DNA of 64,000 nucleotides from Vitrella brassicaformis. Its lineage: Eukaryota > Sar > Vitrellaceae. Under the pieces are notes generated by a model that was not told the origin of the DNA, searched no databases, and worked only from the letters and a program-made list of their open reading frames with translations. Below are positions 34,366-47,363 of this stretch, piece by piece. The stretch lies in contig CDMY01000138.1 of NCBI GenBank assembly GCA_001179505.1, forward strand, positions 101,685 to 165,684, read 5' to 3'. Positions within the stretch are counted from its first letter, which is position 1. Each line of letters starts with the position of its first letter. Position numbers and translations under genes: made by a program.

Positions 34366-37317
34366 TCAGTTGTCAGGATCATCACTACCGCTTTGCTGCT
34401 GTCCTGGCGGCCTTTGCTGGTGGTGTCTGGCTTGATCCCGCCCCTGCCCTTTGTCCTCAGCTCCCAAGCCGTCAGCCTCATCTTCGAAACCAACTACATG
34501 CCTGCGCATAAGCGCTTGCTTGCCCTGCTTGCTGTCTGCACGGCTCTCTGACTTCGGCTGCTCACTAACATCACTCGCCCCCGATACAAGCGCATCGTCC
34601 ATCTCCACGATAAAAAACCCTTCGTCATCGGAGCCCACACATAGACACGCAAAGCCAGGTGGGGCGGTTTCGTCCAAGTACTGCTGCACTTCGCTCTCGC
34701 TCGCAAAGGGTGGAGAGGGCTTGCTCGTGGTGCTAGAGGGCTGCCCGGTCAGTCTGTTGAGCTGCCGTTTGCTGTATTTGTCATCACCAGCAATTGTCTC
34801 GCCACGCAGGGCCGCACGGATGAGCTGACTGAGACTTTGGCCTAGTTGGTCGTCGATCAGGACCTGATTGTTGCCACTTGTGTCCGGCTGGGATGCTTGG
34901 ATCGTTATCTGAACCGCGGGCTGATCGTCTCTGCGAGCGACAAAGAGGCAGGGCGAGAAGATGATGTGGGGACACGCCAAAGCCGACACAAAATGTCTTC
35001 CAACACACTGCAGTTTTGACTGCCTGGTATCCTGCCTTTGTGTGTGCAGGGTTGCGGTAGGTGCTGTCCTTCACTTACTGGTCTGTGTCTTCTTGACGAT
35101 GGCCGTCTATAATTGACCGCTCTGTCTCGCCAGTGTCGTCGGGCGAGCCAGCGATGATGTCCTCAACGGCCGTCCGAATGAGCGAGAGCACCTTGCTCAC
35201 GGCCGGCCGCTCATCAAATGAGGCGACAAGCTTGTAGTGTGTGACATACAGGTCGTCGTACTGCACCCACAAATTGAACTTGCCTGGGTACTCCCTGAAT
35301 GAACACACACGTATGCATAAGTTTCTTGCTGAGCACGTTGTGTTGTTCCTCCTGCGCACCGACCTGAGAAGCATCGCTGTGATGGCCTCGTCGTCTGAGT
35401 GGCTACCTGAGAGATCTTCCTCCTCCACAATCACCACGCCCTTCAATTAACGTGTGCATCATGCACCCACACACATACGCACGGGACAAGAGTAACGGGC
35501 AGGTGATCGGAGGATTCATCTTCGCCTTGCTCACTGACGTTGTCTTTGATGATCCTCCATTGCGTGCTTTCCTCTACGTAGCCGCGGGATCTCCTGCTGG
35601 CGATGTAGTCGCCAATGTCATCCTTGCCCACATAGTACACTCGGAGCAACTCCATGTCATACACCGACACGTAACTGTGGTTGGGATGCATGCAAGGAAG
35701 AGAGAAGAGATGTACCCTGCTGTTTATGCTGACTTACTCCTTGAATGTATCGGCTTGTGTGGCCATGGCTGGGTTGAAGACGATGATGGTGCGGTTCTCC
35801 GCTTGCTGGGTCCATCGGTGCACCTCGCTCTGAGTGTCGCCGTCCGCCTCCGGTGCCACCAGCACAATCACACGGTCACTTGGCTCCACCTTCCCGGACC
35901 TGCACATGACACCAAAATATGCATACACTCGACACATGAGCAGCGGTGAGGGAGGGACGCTGTGTGTCAGTCACCTGAGTGTATCCATCGCGACTGCCTG
36001 TTCTCTGTCGAGCCCCATCGACTTTTTGGCCACGGAAAGCTGTGAGAATGAGTTGAACACCTGAGCAATGAACAGTGCAGTCACGTGCGTACGTCCCTCC
36101 TCTTGTGTCGGATGGTGGATGTAAGCTGACCGCCTCACCAGCTTGACACGTTGGCTTTTGTGCTGATCGATGTTCTCCACGGCAGCTGCTGTCGGAAGGA
36201 CTGCGAGCTCAACGAATTGGCTCAAGACTTCCATGCTCACTCCATTGCTGTTGGGCCCTATCAATGGCTCTCTTAGGTCCACGCGCATCCTAAGAGAAAA
36301 ACCACCCGTGGTTAACCACATGAGCGTGGCTGTGCTGTGGTCTGCATGGCTTACCTTGAGGCACCATGCAACAATGCCTCAAGCACGCTCGCGCCTGCGT
36401 CGTCTCCCGCATCACCGATGTCCTCGGGCAGCATAATAGTGGCACTTGTGCCGTTGACACCAACGCCCTCAGCCGCGACACGGTTGGGATGGAGCCGCTC
36501 CGGGCCGTCGGTGTCGTCTTCCTCGTCCATCGACCTGGACCGTTCACGGAATCTACACATCACACGAACAAGCAGAGACCACCCAGAGTCGAGGGCTGTG
36601 CATCCAGGTACACATGGCCGCATGTACGTTTGTACCTGTGTGTGGCCTTGACGTGGGGTAGAATAAGGTCAGCTGCCCTTTTGATTCTTTCCAACATGTC
36701 GGCCCTCGAATCGTCCCATTCGTCCTCATCTTCGTCGTCGTCCTCTTCGTCTTCTGAAGCCACACAGGCAATTTGGTGTTGAGTGACAGGTAGATAGGTG
36801 TGCAAGCTGAGTGGAACCAGAGGCGAAAGGGGCTCACCATCGTCCTCTTCCGACATCTCTTCTTCGACAGCCTCCAGACGGCTGTTCAACCGCTCGATAC
36901 TGACACAAATACCAGTAACACACATTTAGAGACGCGCTCCCTCTGCCGAGCTCGTGGCTGGTCTGCTGCTTACAGCTCAAGGGCTTCGATGTTACTGGCC
37001 TCGAGCGCCCGGAGCCGCACTTCGAGCGCCCGCAGCCTGGCATTCTGGGCTGCGATGCTTTCCGCGTCGCTACCGGCCTTCCTCTCGCTGTCATCATCAT
37101 CGGATCTAGCCTCCCCGTCAGATGCATCCATGGCCAACGCCGTCCCAGAGCGATGCCGGCGCCTCATGATTGGCACGTGCGACGAAGGGGAGCGTTGACG
37201 CTGCAAAGCACGGGACGGAATGAAGGCGTAGGCATAAGCTGACGACACAGACAGGGCTTGTGATAGATGCTCCATTGCCACGACCAGGGAGAGAAACAGC
37301 CAGATCTCGAAAATCAT
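34366..37317 (-). CDS. DUF1995-like plastid protein
   Basis: Eleven exons close in phase: 36974-37317, 36838-36899, 36636-36753, 36355-36552, 36139-36289, 35975-36060, 35738-35899, 35479-35674, 35364-35440, 35079-35294 and 34366-34930 (724 aa). The start MIFEIWLFLSLVVA and the cut-like AYAYAFIPSRALQRQR give a signal plus Phe-headed transit region, suggesting the complex plastid. Acidic coiled-coil sequence follows. The middle matches the layout of DUF1995: RMRVDLREPLIGP, VLSQFVELAV, RVIVLVAPEADGD, RTIIVFNPAMAT, YDMELLRVYYVG, QWRIIK, FNLWVQYDDLYVTHYKLVAS and ERPAVSKVLSL. In plants a DUF1995 protein (LPA3) helps assemble photosystem II, so a photosynthesis-assembly role is possible but unproven. 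The C-terminal ~190 residues are mostly disordered. The start lies 117 bp from the next gene's start. Confidence 0.78.
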
Positions 37318-37434
37318 CTACACTGCTGAATCGTCGCTGAATCGTCGCTGGGGGTTCACGCGCTGGGGATCGGCTCATGGAAAGACGTGCCGCTAGGGTA
37401 CACGCGAAACCTGGCCCGGCATGCGCTTGAAGTC

Positions 37435-40400
37435 ATGAGAAAAGGTGCGGTCAGGATGTTTGCCGTGTGCGCTTGCGGCAGGGCCGCAGACACCGACGAG
37501 GTCACAACCTTTCTATCGCCACTGCCGAGTGACAGTTGCGTGATTGTTTGTCCTGTGCAGGCCTGCGAGGAGTGGGAAAGCGCATTTGCTGCTCTCAGTG
37601 CGCGTCTCGAAGAGCCAGGCGCTGGAGAAGGCAGGATGTATGCGGTCGCTCTGGCAGTAAGCCGAGAGACGCAAGCGACTAGTACTCGTTCCTTAAATGT
37701 CGCTGTTCCTGTCTCTGTCAACAGACATTGATGGGCGGCCATCGGTGCTCTCAAGGCCAGCAGGATGACACTGTCTGTGAGGAAAGTCTGACACGGATTG
37801 TGGCCATCGGTCAAACAAACAAAGAGGTGGGCTCGTAGACCAAAACTTATTCAATGTCACTGTTCATGGCTGACCATGGCTGCGTGGACAGGCCATGAGC
37901 CAGCTGGACGCCTTACCGAATACCCTTCTGCGGCTACTGACAAGTAGAGGTCTCACCCCAAATGTCTGCATGGTGTGCATCCACCAGGCTGCGCTCAAGT
38001 AAGACGAACAAACAAAGATGGATGCCACCAGATCCTCTCTCTCCTTTTGTATGCCTGGTGGATCAGCTGCCTGTCGTCGGCAATCAGATGCTCAGACCCA
38101 ACCTTGGTGCGTCACATAGCAATCTCACACACACTTGGCCTATCACACTCTTATCCTTGGATACCGTGGCCATGCAGATGGGCGGCGCGTTTGATGTGGT
38201 GAGACAGATCGCGAGTGCGACAAAAGAAGATGGCCATGCAGGCTATGCCCGGAGAGGGACTCGAGTCAATCGGGCGCTCAACTTCTTCTTCGCCGCCTGC
38301 CATCAAGTCAGTGCCAATGGTGAAGGCGATTATCGCTGTCTTGCCATTTTTTGAGACTCTGCTCAGGCCTTGCCACTTGTGTGTACCGAGCTCCAGATTG
38401 AGACGGCCCGCAGACTCACGGAGCTGATATGTAGCGACGACGTCGATGGTCCGCTGAAAGGGGCTTGCGCCCGTCTGTTGGCGAACGTGATGATCCTTTG
38501 TCGGGAAGCTCCCAACAGCTTCATCGACAAAGAAGACGATATCCCGTACAACAAGGAGTTTCATATCCCCTTCCTCGACTTCATGCTGGAGGTAAGAGTG
38601 AATGTGTCTCATCTGCTGAAGCGCACTCTGACAGGCTGGTCTTTGGCTTGCAGGGCACGAGTGACAGCGGATTCTGTGATGCCGCGGCTTCCTTCTTTTG
38701 TGTATTTCGCAAACACGCTTGTCTCCAAATAAGCGCGTACACACACCTACAAAGGTTGACTTCGCTCCTTTCATATCTTTTCCTTCTGTGTGTCAACTGG
38801 TCAAGGCGGGACGGTCGGCTCCGTCACTTCATGCGCTGGCTGAGTCACAGGTACGACGACAGCCCGACATGAGTGTCCCACACATGCACACATGTCCGCC
38901 TGTGCTGTGTGTGACCATCAACCAGGCTCTGCCAGCTGTCCCGATCCGACGACAACGAGAAGCTCACCCATCTTGCAGCAATCGTGTCCGAGATTGTTAA
39001 GGCCCTCACGCATGCGCGGCCCGCAACGATCACGCCGCTTGATGCGCTGATGCTGACGGACTCAACTTATCGATCGCTGTGGAGCCTATTTCGGTCTCTC
39101 GAGTATGGCACTGCTGCGGACTGCGACAGCTCAGCTGCGGAACAGTCTTCGCCCTCAAAGCTCTTATGGTCGTCGTTTGTCGAGATTCTGGGGGTCCTGC
39201 CGGAGAAAGGGAGGTACACAGAAGCATGTCGTGTCTTCATGCATTCGTTTTGAATTCTTTCATGTGGCGTGCAGGCCAGCCTATGTTGACTATAGCGGCG
39301 CATTCTTGCGGAGATTTGTCAATTGCTGTCGGTCTGGCTCATCACCGCCAAGAGGGGCCTTGTCCTTCATCGGCACGGTCCTCTCGTCAGTAACGGGTGA
39401 TCCTGCCGACGACTTTGTCAATGCCCTTATCGCGTGGATCCCCTTAGCGCAAAACGCGGAGCTTTCTGAGGTGACAAAAAGCAGGAAAACCACTGTCGGC
39501 CGCTGCGCAGAAATGATGTGCCGCCATTTGTCAGGTTGTCTGGGTGATTGTTCGACGATTGGAGGCGTCACTCACGTCAAGCGAATGCAAGCTCTTTGAG
39601 GCTCTCACCTCAGCACTCTCGACGACAATCACCAGCACGGACGCCGAGCCCCTTCGCCTTCTGATTGATTTCGCCATCGGAGGCCCTCCAGAAGTAGAAA
39701 ACAAAAAAGACGGGATCTCAGTTCCAGCGCCAGATGCAGCGAAAGGCGATAATGAATGGGCATCCAGCGAGATGCTGAAGCGCTTGATGAAATGCTTCAC
39801 GCCTAGGAAACAAGCAATAGGAGACCCCAACATCGTCACGTCTGGTGTCATGAACCTGATCCTCACGTCTCACCGTCTACGGCCGGCTCATCTCACGGAG
39901 CTGTTTGCCGACGGAGCGCTGTCCGAGCAGCTTGGGACTCAACTGGCGGAAGCAATGAAGGCGAAGGACAGGAAGCAAATGGAGACCTGCTGCCAAGTCG
40001 TCCATTCCATGCTTGACTGCCTGCAGAAGGAGGGCTGGCAGCCGGCCGTGGGCTCGCCAGCGTCTGAAGCAATCTTGTGTCTTTCTTTGGAGTTTTCCGT
40101 CGGTGCGATTGAGCATCAGGGGGACAAGCGGACTATCACGTCGTGCCTCAGGGCTTTGTGGAGAGCGGTGCAGCTGCCGGGCAGCGCTGAGGAGGACCTC
40201 ATGGAAAGTATCATGGAGAAGAACATCGAGTCCTCACAACAGCCCAAGAGGGACACTGCCACTCGTGACGTCTTGAGAGCGTCACTGCAGCAGCTATCCT
40301 CTCATCCAATGGCAGAGACACGTGCCCTCGCTCTCTGTGTCGAGGTGGCATTTTTCCGCGCTCTCTACCTCTCGGGTGAAATCGGCATCTCACTGGCGAG

Positions 40401-42104
40401 AAGGGCGGCTGCGATGATGAACTCGGTCTGCTTACTCACCCGTATTGCTGGCCTGTCTCTCGTCGAGCGCTGGGTGACATCGATCGATCCAGCGAAGCCG
40501 ACTTCCGCCATGCCGATGAGCAACTGCATCAGTCATGCCGTGATCAGGCTGCGGGCAGACTCACACCCAGCTATCGCGCACATGGCTGTAAAGGTGTCTG
40601 CCCTCCTGCAGGAGATCGGAGATTTGAAAATGCGGATGGCTTTGCTGCATGCCGCCGACGAACGGTCAGAGGAGCTGCTCTCAGGGGTCCATGACCAGAT
40701 TTGCAGCATCTCTATGTCCAAGCCAGATGACAGCTTTATCGCCTCGCCTCTTGCGGCGCTGCTAGAAGGACTTTCGAAAAAAAGCAACGACGATGCCATT
40801 CATCGGCAAAATGCGCCATCTGTGTCTCGTGATGCTGGATTGGGCCCCTGTGGTGTTCCCTCCCTCCTGTTGGAGGCCTTGGTGCCATGTGTGGAGAGCC
40901 ATGCACAAACCCCACTCACACTGGAGGAGATGTTCCCGTCACACCCTTTGGATGAGTACGAGGAGAGTGCCAGTGACGACAGCGAAGAGGAAGACGAGCC
41001 AGCCATTCGCCAATTCGACAATGATGTCTGTCAGAGTGGCGTCATTTTAGAGCAGGGCGGCGAGTTGTCAGGTGGTGTGTGTGTCGACGAGGAGGCGATG
41101 AGTGATGGCGAGGTCGACGAGGAGCCCTTCGATGAAGAAGCGATGATCGACGAGGAAGAGTTGGGGATCGAGGAAGTTGGGTGGGATCCAGACTGGGACT
41201 GGACCGAGGACATCAATGGCGTCACCATCATCGACAAGGTCCGATGTCGGTCAGCTATGACAGGAGCACTGCATATGTCAATTCATTTCTGCAGACCGAT
41301 GGCACATGGTACATCACCTCCAATCACAAGATGCGGCCACTGCATGGCAAGCATCGGCACCACCTGGTGACGCCACATGGCCGCCATTCGCGCATGCTGT
41401 CTCCTCGCCTTGTCCCGACCATTTCTGCGACCCAAGCGGCTGCGTCCCTCCAGCGGAAGAGGTCACCAACGCGAGCCTCAAGCCCTGGCAACCCACAGCG
41501 CGGCGAGCTTTTTCGCGGCGCAATAGCAAACAAGGTGCCCAGTTGAGAACAAGAGGGCGTTGCTCTTACCCTGTCTATGCATATATGCGCTTCTTTTGCT
41601 GTTGCTCTTTGCATCTCTTCTCATCAGCTGAGCGAGATGAGACCCCACAGTGCTCCCATGAAGGCAACAGTGAGAGGTCGAGACAAGGATCGGCCATCAG
41701 CTGGCGCGTCTCTTCAGGTGCAGCACCGCCGCCTCCACTCTTTTCCAACCGGCTACATGACACTGAGACCCAGCAGTGGGGCAACAGGCAGGCGGCCTAG
41801 AGCCATCGACACCGACGCAACGGGGGAGGCGCCTCAGAGGGGCAGTCACAGCACAGGGCCGTACTCGCCCGTGGGCCGAGACAAGGGGGTCAGACCCTTG
41901 TCTGGGAGACTTCATGCTCGGAGGTCTATCCAGCTTGAGCATGTGCAGCAGCTGGAGGTCGACGCTAACAGCATCGCTACAATAAAGGACCCGCAGGCCT
42001 CGGAGACATCGAGAGAGGCACCATATGATGGCGAGACTCATCATGCCGAAGAGAAGAAAATCAACGAGAAGAGAAAGGTGCACCGGTGTCTATCGCATTC
42101 ATGA
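37435..42104 (+). CDS. large helical-repeat-like protein, unrecognised
   Basis: Exons close in phase: 37435-37656, 37725-37826, 37892-37998, 38067-38106, 38178-38306, 38367-38591, 38654-38736, 38806-38850, 38926-39213, 39275-39470, 39535-41238, 41295-41534 and 41628-42077 (or on to a stop at 42104). The product is about 1280 aa, almost all helix, with pairs of hydrophobic helices (TARRLTELICSDDVDGPLKG, LEALTSAL-type stretches, MAVKVSALLQEIGDLKMRMA) like HEAT or armadillo repeats. A very acidic segment (DEYEESASDDSEEEDE and on to WDPDWDWTEDI) and a basic Ser/Pro/Arg tail follow. I cannot name the family. A donor at 42077 could extend the gene into the next coding block (see the findings). Confidence 0.7.
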
Positions 42105-42286
42105 CAATCGATGAATGTTGAGACATGCAGAGAGACACGCCGTAACTGGAGAGAGCTCTGACTGGAGAAGAAAAGAGAAGATGAAAAAGTGAAATAATCT
42201 ACTCAAATATTTAAAAATCTTATACCGATCTTGTAAATCCGTGTCTTCCCTCCCAATTCCCTCCCTTCCGCTTTCCATGAATGCAG

Positions 42287-43446
42287 CACACGGCCGCCAA
42301 CAGGCCTGGTCTTCTCCCGGCCATGGACGCGCCAGATCATCACAGTGGTGCCCCCACTCAGCAAACCACCCCCTGCAGCACGGCCACAGACAACCCCCAC
42401 TGTCCGCGAGACAATAGAAGAGGAAGAGAAGCCACCAGAGCTGGAATCTCCAGATGCACCCGCTGCAGTAACCACACCATCAGCGCGTGTTGTGACCTGG
42501 CAGCAGCAGCAGGAGGAAAAGCCGGCGCCACCCATTTTGCGGTCGGCATCGTCACTGGAGTTCTTCGATGAGCGAGGTCGGCCGAAGCACGGACTCCTCG
42601 AAGGTCTGGAGGAGGCAGCCACTTCCAAAGAGACCACCAGCCGCCCTGGCAGCAGTTTGAACGACATGGTGGAGCACCTGCACCAGCGGCTCGCTGACGT
42701 CTCTGAGCTGACACCACCGAGACGCTCGTACAGTATGCGGGAGCTGGAGAGAATCCTGGGGCCGAAGGGCACTCGAAGCCGCGTGGCCATCAAGAACCAG
42801 CCATATGAAGTAAGAAAATCAGCCCTAACCAGCCGCCCACGTACGTCTCCTCCCATACCTCTGTCTGTGTTCCATCACTTCAGCAAGAGCTGCGTGCCTA
42901 TGTGCGTGCGGACATGCATATCACTCGGGAGAGGATGAGGGGGGGTTACTTGCCAGGGGAAAAGCCGCTGGCCGAGCTGTCGAGTGACGACGGCAGGCCT
43001 GCCACTGCAGCAACAGCCAGGCGCAGCACAGTGGAAGGCGGCGCAAAAAGCGCCGGTCGCCGAGCGGCTCCCCGATGTCTGCAAGGCTGCGGGCGCACCA
43101 GGAGGAACAGACCGCCAGGACACAGACGGTGAGAGAGGGAGACATGTGGAGAGAATACATGTGTTGTGTGGTTGTCGTGTTGTGTATGGTGTGCAGCGTC
43201 GTGCGTTTGATCACCTGCACAGTCGTGGCGCCATCGGCGCACAGGACGTCTCAGAGACCATCAGGGCCGTAAACAAGTGAGATGAAGACAGACGGCAAAC
43301 ATTTGTGTGTCTCTATTCGTATTTGTGACACGCGTGCGCGCGCGCGCGCGTGTGTGTGCAGGAGACTATTGGCGACTTGTGGCGAGGCTATGGACTTTGT
43401 GAACCGGCGCAAAGAGGGCATGTCTGTCAACGAAGCGGTCAAGTGA
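42287..43446 (+). CDS. basic/acidic coil-forming protein or 3' end of the preceding gene
   Basis: Coding exons are 42287 (or 42362)-42809, 42884-42978, 43032-43128, 43197-43276 and 43362-43446, and they close in phase. The text is Pro/Glu-rich first (VRETIEEEEKPPELESPDAP), then helical (DMVEHLHQRLADVSE, SMRELERILGPKG). A basic coil (GRRRKKRRSPSGSPMSARLR) is followed by LHSRGAIGAQDVSETIRAVN and ends EGMSVNEAVK. No start codon exists in this frame before residue about 120, so the 5' end must be an upstream exon. An 11-nt microexon at 42131-42141 would join it, in phase, to the preceding gene. No family recognised. Confidence 0.55.
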
Positions 43447-43756
43447 ACACAGAGATTCAGGAACCAGACCAATAGGCCGCTAGACAAACGCAGACAAACG
43501 CCCTGGCGGGCTCACAACAAATAGATGCACCAAAACGCATGCATGTGTTGCGGCTTTTTGTTGGAGGGGTTTTCTGTGGGTCCTCTTTCACTTCCTCATT
43601 CATGTAGCGTTATTGTTGGTTGGTGACGAATGTCCCTTCCTCACCTCATCATGCACACAAAATCATTCCAGCCACTCACTTGAGAAATTGCACATCTCGA
43701 GAATCGCCTAACTTACCGATAGCACGCTAACATACCAGAAACTTTATGTCACTCAC
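43447..43756. other. convergent 3' spacer
   Basis: 310 bp between the stop at 43446 and the stop of the membrane gene at 43757. Nothing beyond 3' flank is seen. A (cg)n run lies just upstream at about 43331-43350 in an intron. Confidence 0.6.
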
Positions 43757-46008
43757 CTACAGGGGGTCTCCTATATCTAGTACGGTCCAGTGGTTGGGGC
43801 AGAAGTCTTGTGTCGCCCCAATTCGTTCGTATCTGCTTTCGCCCACAGCACTCAAGAAAAAAAGCACAAAGTATGGCCCTCCACGTAACATGCATATGCC
43901 GCCGGCGGTTGCCAGTCCGACCAAGTGCATTCTGATAACACCGGGCTCCGCCATGCTTCTAATGAGAGGCAAATTGACGGGCCGGACCAGCCAGATAAAC
44001 TGCACGCCCTCGAAGACCACCTCGATAAACACCATGATCAGCAGACCGGCCACTCGTCCAAGCAGCTGCGGAACCGATGGAGACAGCACTTGGTCGAGAG
44101 TGATGATGCATAGGTTTGTGAGAATAAGCACCGTAAGTTCCACCAACCCGTAAGCGTGCACCTGCTGCATTCATTGTCCATCGGCGGAAATCAGTCAGAA
44201 CAGGGGGGAGACGTGGGATTTGAAGGTATGAAGACAATTCACTTGCTCCTCCCTTACGTCGCTGAGCCTCCTGAGGAATATTAGGTGAAGCTTGAACTGG
44301 ACAACTCGTGTGGGGACATCGAGAAACGAGCTCAAGGACCTCAGCAATTGGCGGCTGAAGAGAGTGCTGGCACCTGTGCGACTCCCTGTGTAGCTCATTA
44401 CAGTAGTGGACAGTCGGCTGAGCGGTTTGGCCGACGGCTGCTTGGTGACGTTCGGTCTTTCTGTGTTGTGGGGGCCTTCGCCAGTAACGGTATTGGGCGT
44501 CTCGTTTGAGTGCTGATGCTGAATCTCTCTGCATGCTTTGCATGAGGACAGACACCGCACCAATGCTCTCTTTGCCGCACCGCTAATAACCATTACTGCA
44601 GGTAGAGATAGACAAACATGGACAAAAAGTATGAATCCGCCAATGGTCGCGTATACGTCTCATATGTGCATACTTGTACTAACCATATGGGACAGCCAAG
44701 TCGGTCAACAAGTCGAATGACGCCAGAATAAGCGAAGTCAAAATCTGAGAGAACTCATGGACACCGAGATCAGAAAAAAGTGACCGAAGCGTGCGGTTTG
44801 CATGCATCTTTTAGCTGAGAGGACACATGCTCCATCTTGGCCTGCATCATCCTTGGGTAGAAAACGAAAGCTACCGCCAGAAACGAGATCAGGACCCCTG
44901 ATTGCAGCGCAGGACCGTCGCGCAATGAGCGGACCAGCGCCATCACTACAAGACGAACAAATCGAAGGCATAGGATGAGGCTACGATGAGACTATGCTAC
45001 CTTACGGAGTGCAAGAAGAGGGGAAATGGTGAGCAACCAGGTCATGATCACAATTTTTCTTAATAATTCCGCGACCTCTCGCTATGTCTCGAACAAGAGG
45101 GAAGAAGAAGGATCGCGCCGAAAATGAAAAGGTCACTAGCAGGAAAAATACGAGCCCCATCTGGATGACATAAAGACGTTTTCTTACAACTGTCCTCGAT
45201 GTCAGAGCCACTTGGCGGAAGACGCTGCAGGGAGCACACAAGAGAGTGTGAGCTGCCATTTGAAAGTGTCCTTCATTTCTTCCCTTTCTTACATCACTGG
45301 CAGGACAATCCCTACGTACTCATAGAAACAACCTGCGATTATGATCCGGTAAGGTCGCAAGGCCTCCACGTTGAAGAACACCGCCCCCGCACCGACGTGT
45401 AGGATGAATAGAAGAGCGAAGAAAGGCCATGTTGTCTTCAAGCGATAGAGGGCCTCACGAAAGCTGCCTTCAGCCGCAAACAGCATCGTAGCGATGATGC
45501 ATAGGGCAACAACAATGCGGCGAGATACATCAAGCACAATCCACGGTCCTTTACATGCCCAGAAATACCCGACCCAAACCAAAGCCCAGAGAAACGCGAT
45601 AGTTGCCGCAGCGGCCACTTGAAAGACGAGTACCTTTGCCGTCCGCCTCACTGTCTTCCGAAAGGGCTCCAGGGTGAACACAGCACCAACAAAAACGTCC
45701 CTTTCATAGCGGAAGTGAGTCTCAAACTCCTGAAAGGAGGCTGCAGGTCCCGCACAGAGTCGAAACTCAGCCACCATGGCCGACAACTCGCGCTCCTCGC
45801 TCCGCAATGGTTTTCCATCTTCTTCTCCGACCTCATTGTCCCCGGCCCCCCTCTCTGAACAGGTCTCCACAGCAGCAGTTGCGCCCGTGCTCTCGTCGCC
45901 GAGCTTCGTGAGGGGTTGCCGCTGTCCCCGTGAGGAATCGGGCTGCGGGGCGGTGTGTTCAATATCTACGATGACTTCATCGATGGTGGATTCACAGACC
46001 GCCTCCAT
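43757..46008 (-). CDS. multi-pass membrane protein, family copy 1
   Basis: Exons that can be fixed are 45293-46008, 45076-45224, an exon ending at 44945 (VMALVRSLRDG...), one covering about 44265-44595, and 43757-44161; the middle 3' borders are uncertain. An acidic N-terminal tail of about 100 residues is followed by several membrane helices: VAAAATIAFLWALVWVGYFW, IVVALCIIATMLFAA, WPFFALLFILHVGAG, MGLVFFLLVTFSF, VLISFLAVAFVFY, VELTVLILTNLCIITLDQ, and LLIMVFIEVVFEGVQFIWLV. The last two match VLVINQI and LVVLLVVEGAFETIHVLWMV in the gene at 59098-62112, so the two genes are paralogs in opposite orientation. I do not recognise the family and cannot say whether it transports, signals or scaffolds. 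Confidence 0.68.
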
Positions 46009-47363
46009 TGGACTGTCGTTGCTTCGCTGTCGTCCAAAGTGTCAAACTTTGTTCGTGGGGGCACGGTGGGGGCCGTCGGTGGGGGCACGGTGGAAATGAA
46101 GCCAAGGCACACCATGTATGTGTGGTGGGGTGGTGTACATACGTTCATGGCCGAGAGCCTCGTGTCTCAATGAAAAGTAAGTAGTCAGTGTGCCTGGCTG
46201 CGACGGTGGACAGATGCCCGGCCCGCTCACTGTGAGCAGACCTCTCTGTCAATTCGTTATCTCTGTATTCGTCCGCGACTATGTGCGTGTTGTACGCAAC
46301 AAGAAAAAAGAGCCGCACACACACACGCAGCGAGAGACACATACACACATCCAACGAAAGAGAAACCGAAAGACAAACGGGGAGAGGTAGGTTGTCAGAC
46401 TTGTCTATCTAGCAAGAACTAGAAAATAGGCAGAGAGCCGGAGAAAAGGAGACAGAAGGAGGAAGGAAAGTTTGCCGCAAGGCTCTGAAGACACACAGCA
46501 GACAGGCAGTCGTAAATCCATCCATGACCGACAAAACAGGCAGCGAGATCTTGACCTTCACCTTCAACAATCAACGGGGCCGAGAAGAGTGACACGCACA
46601 CACACAAGGTCGGGGATAGAGAGGGAGATAATGGCTGTATTGGCTGGTGCAAACGAACACTCAGCTCCACACGGCAGGCAGGGGCATTGCAGCCAGGGCA
46701 GAGATCGGAAAAGAAGCAAGGCAGCGCCATTAGTTTGAATCGGCCAGTAATTCGGGTATATGGAAATGCACAGATAGCCCTAGCAGACACGGAAGAAGAC
46801 CCCAACGCACGTGCATGCGATAGTCTGTCGTGGACAAGACAAGGCAGCCATGAGGCGCATCCATGGGTAGAGAGATCACCAAGCAATTGCCGAGAAAATA
46901 GGCATGCCAAGAAAATAGACTGGTCAAGCCAGAGACTCAGCAGAGAGGGAAGGATGCAGAGGGGAGGGGGCACACGTAAGAGATGCAATGCACCCGTACG
47001 TGTGTAGCAAGACACGATTGGCGAAGAAGACAGAGCCTTAGGACGAGGAAGAATCTCCCACCCGCCGGCCATTCAAAGCAAGAACCAAGCATTCAGCCGG
47101 CCAGCCAGCCAAGCGACACGTCACATATGAATGCACCACACCAGCCAACCAGGCAGGAAGGCACGCATTGTGCCGTCCGGCAATATCGTCTGCTCAGTAC
47201 GGAGTCAGAGTGCGGGAGGAGCGGCACGCCCGGGACAAGGAGGACAAAGACGAGCCGAAGTTCACCGGAGTCACCGAGTCACAGTAAAGAAGGTCGCCCG
47301 TCAATGCAAGACATAACGTGTCTCTCCCTGTGGTCGAGTGTACAAAAGGAACAATCAGGCCAG
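46009..47363. other. 1.35-kb region without a firm gene
   Basis: CA-rich and purine-rich sequence with ggtgggggcacggtgg-type repeats (46,053-46,095). A charged open stretch at about 47,200-47,283 (REERHARDKEDKDEPKFTG) ends at a possible donor gtaaag and may be an exon of the gene that follows, but I could not close its phase. Confidence 0.45.
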
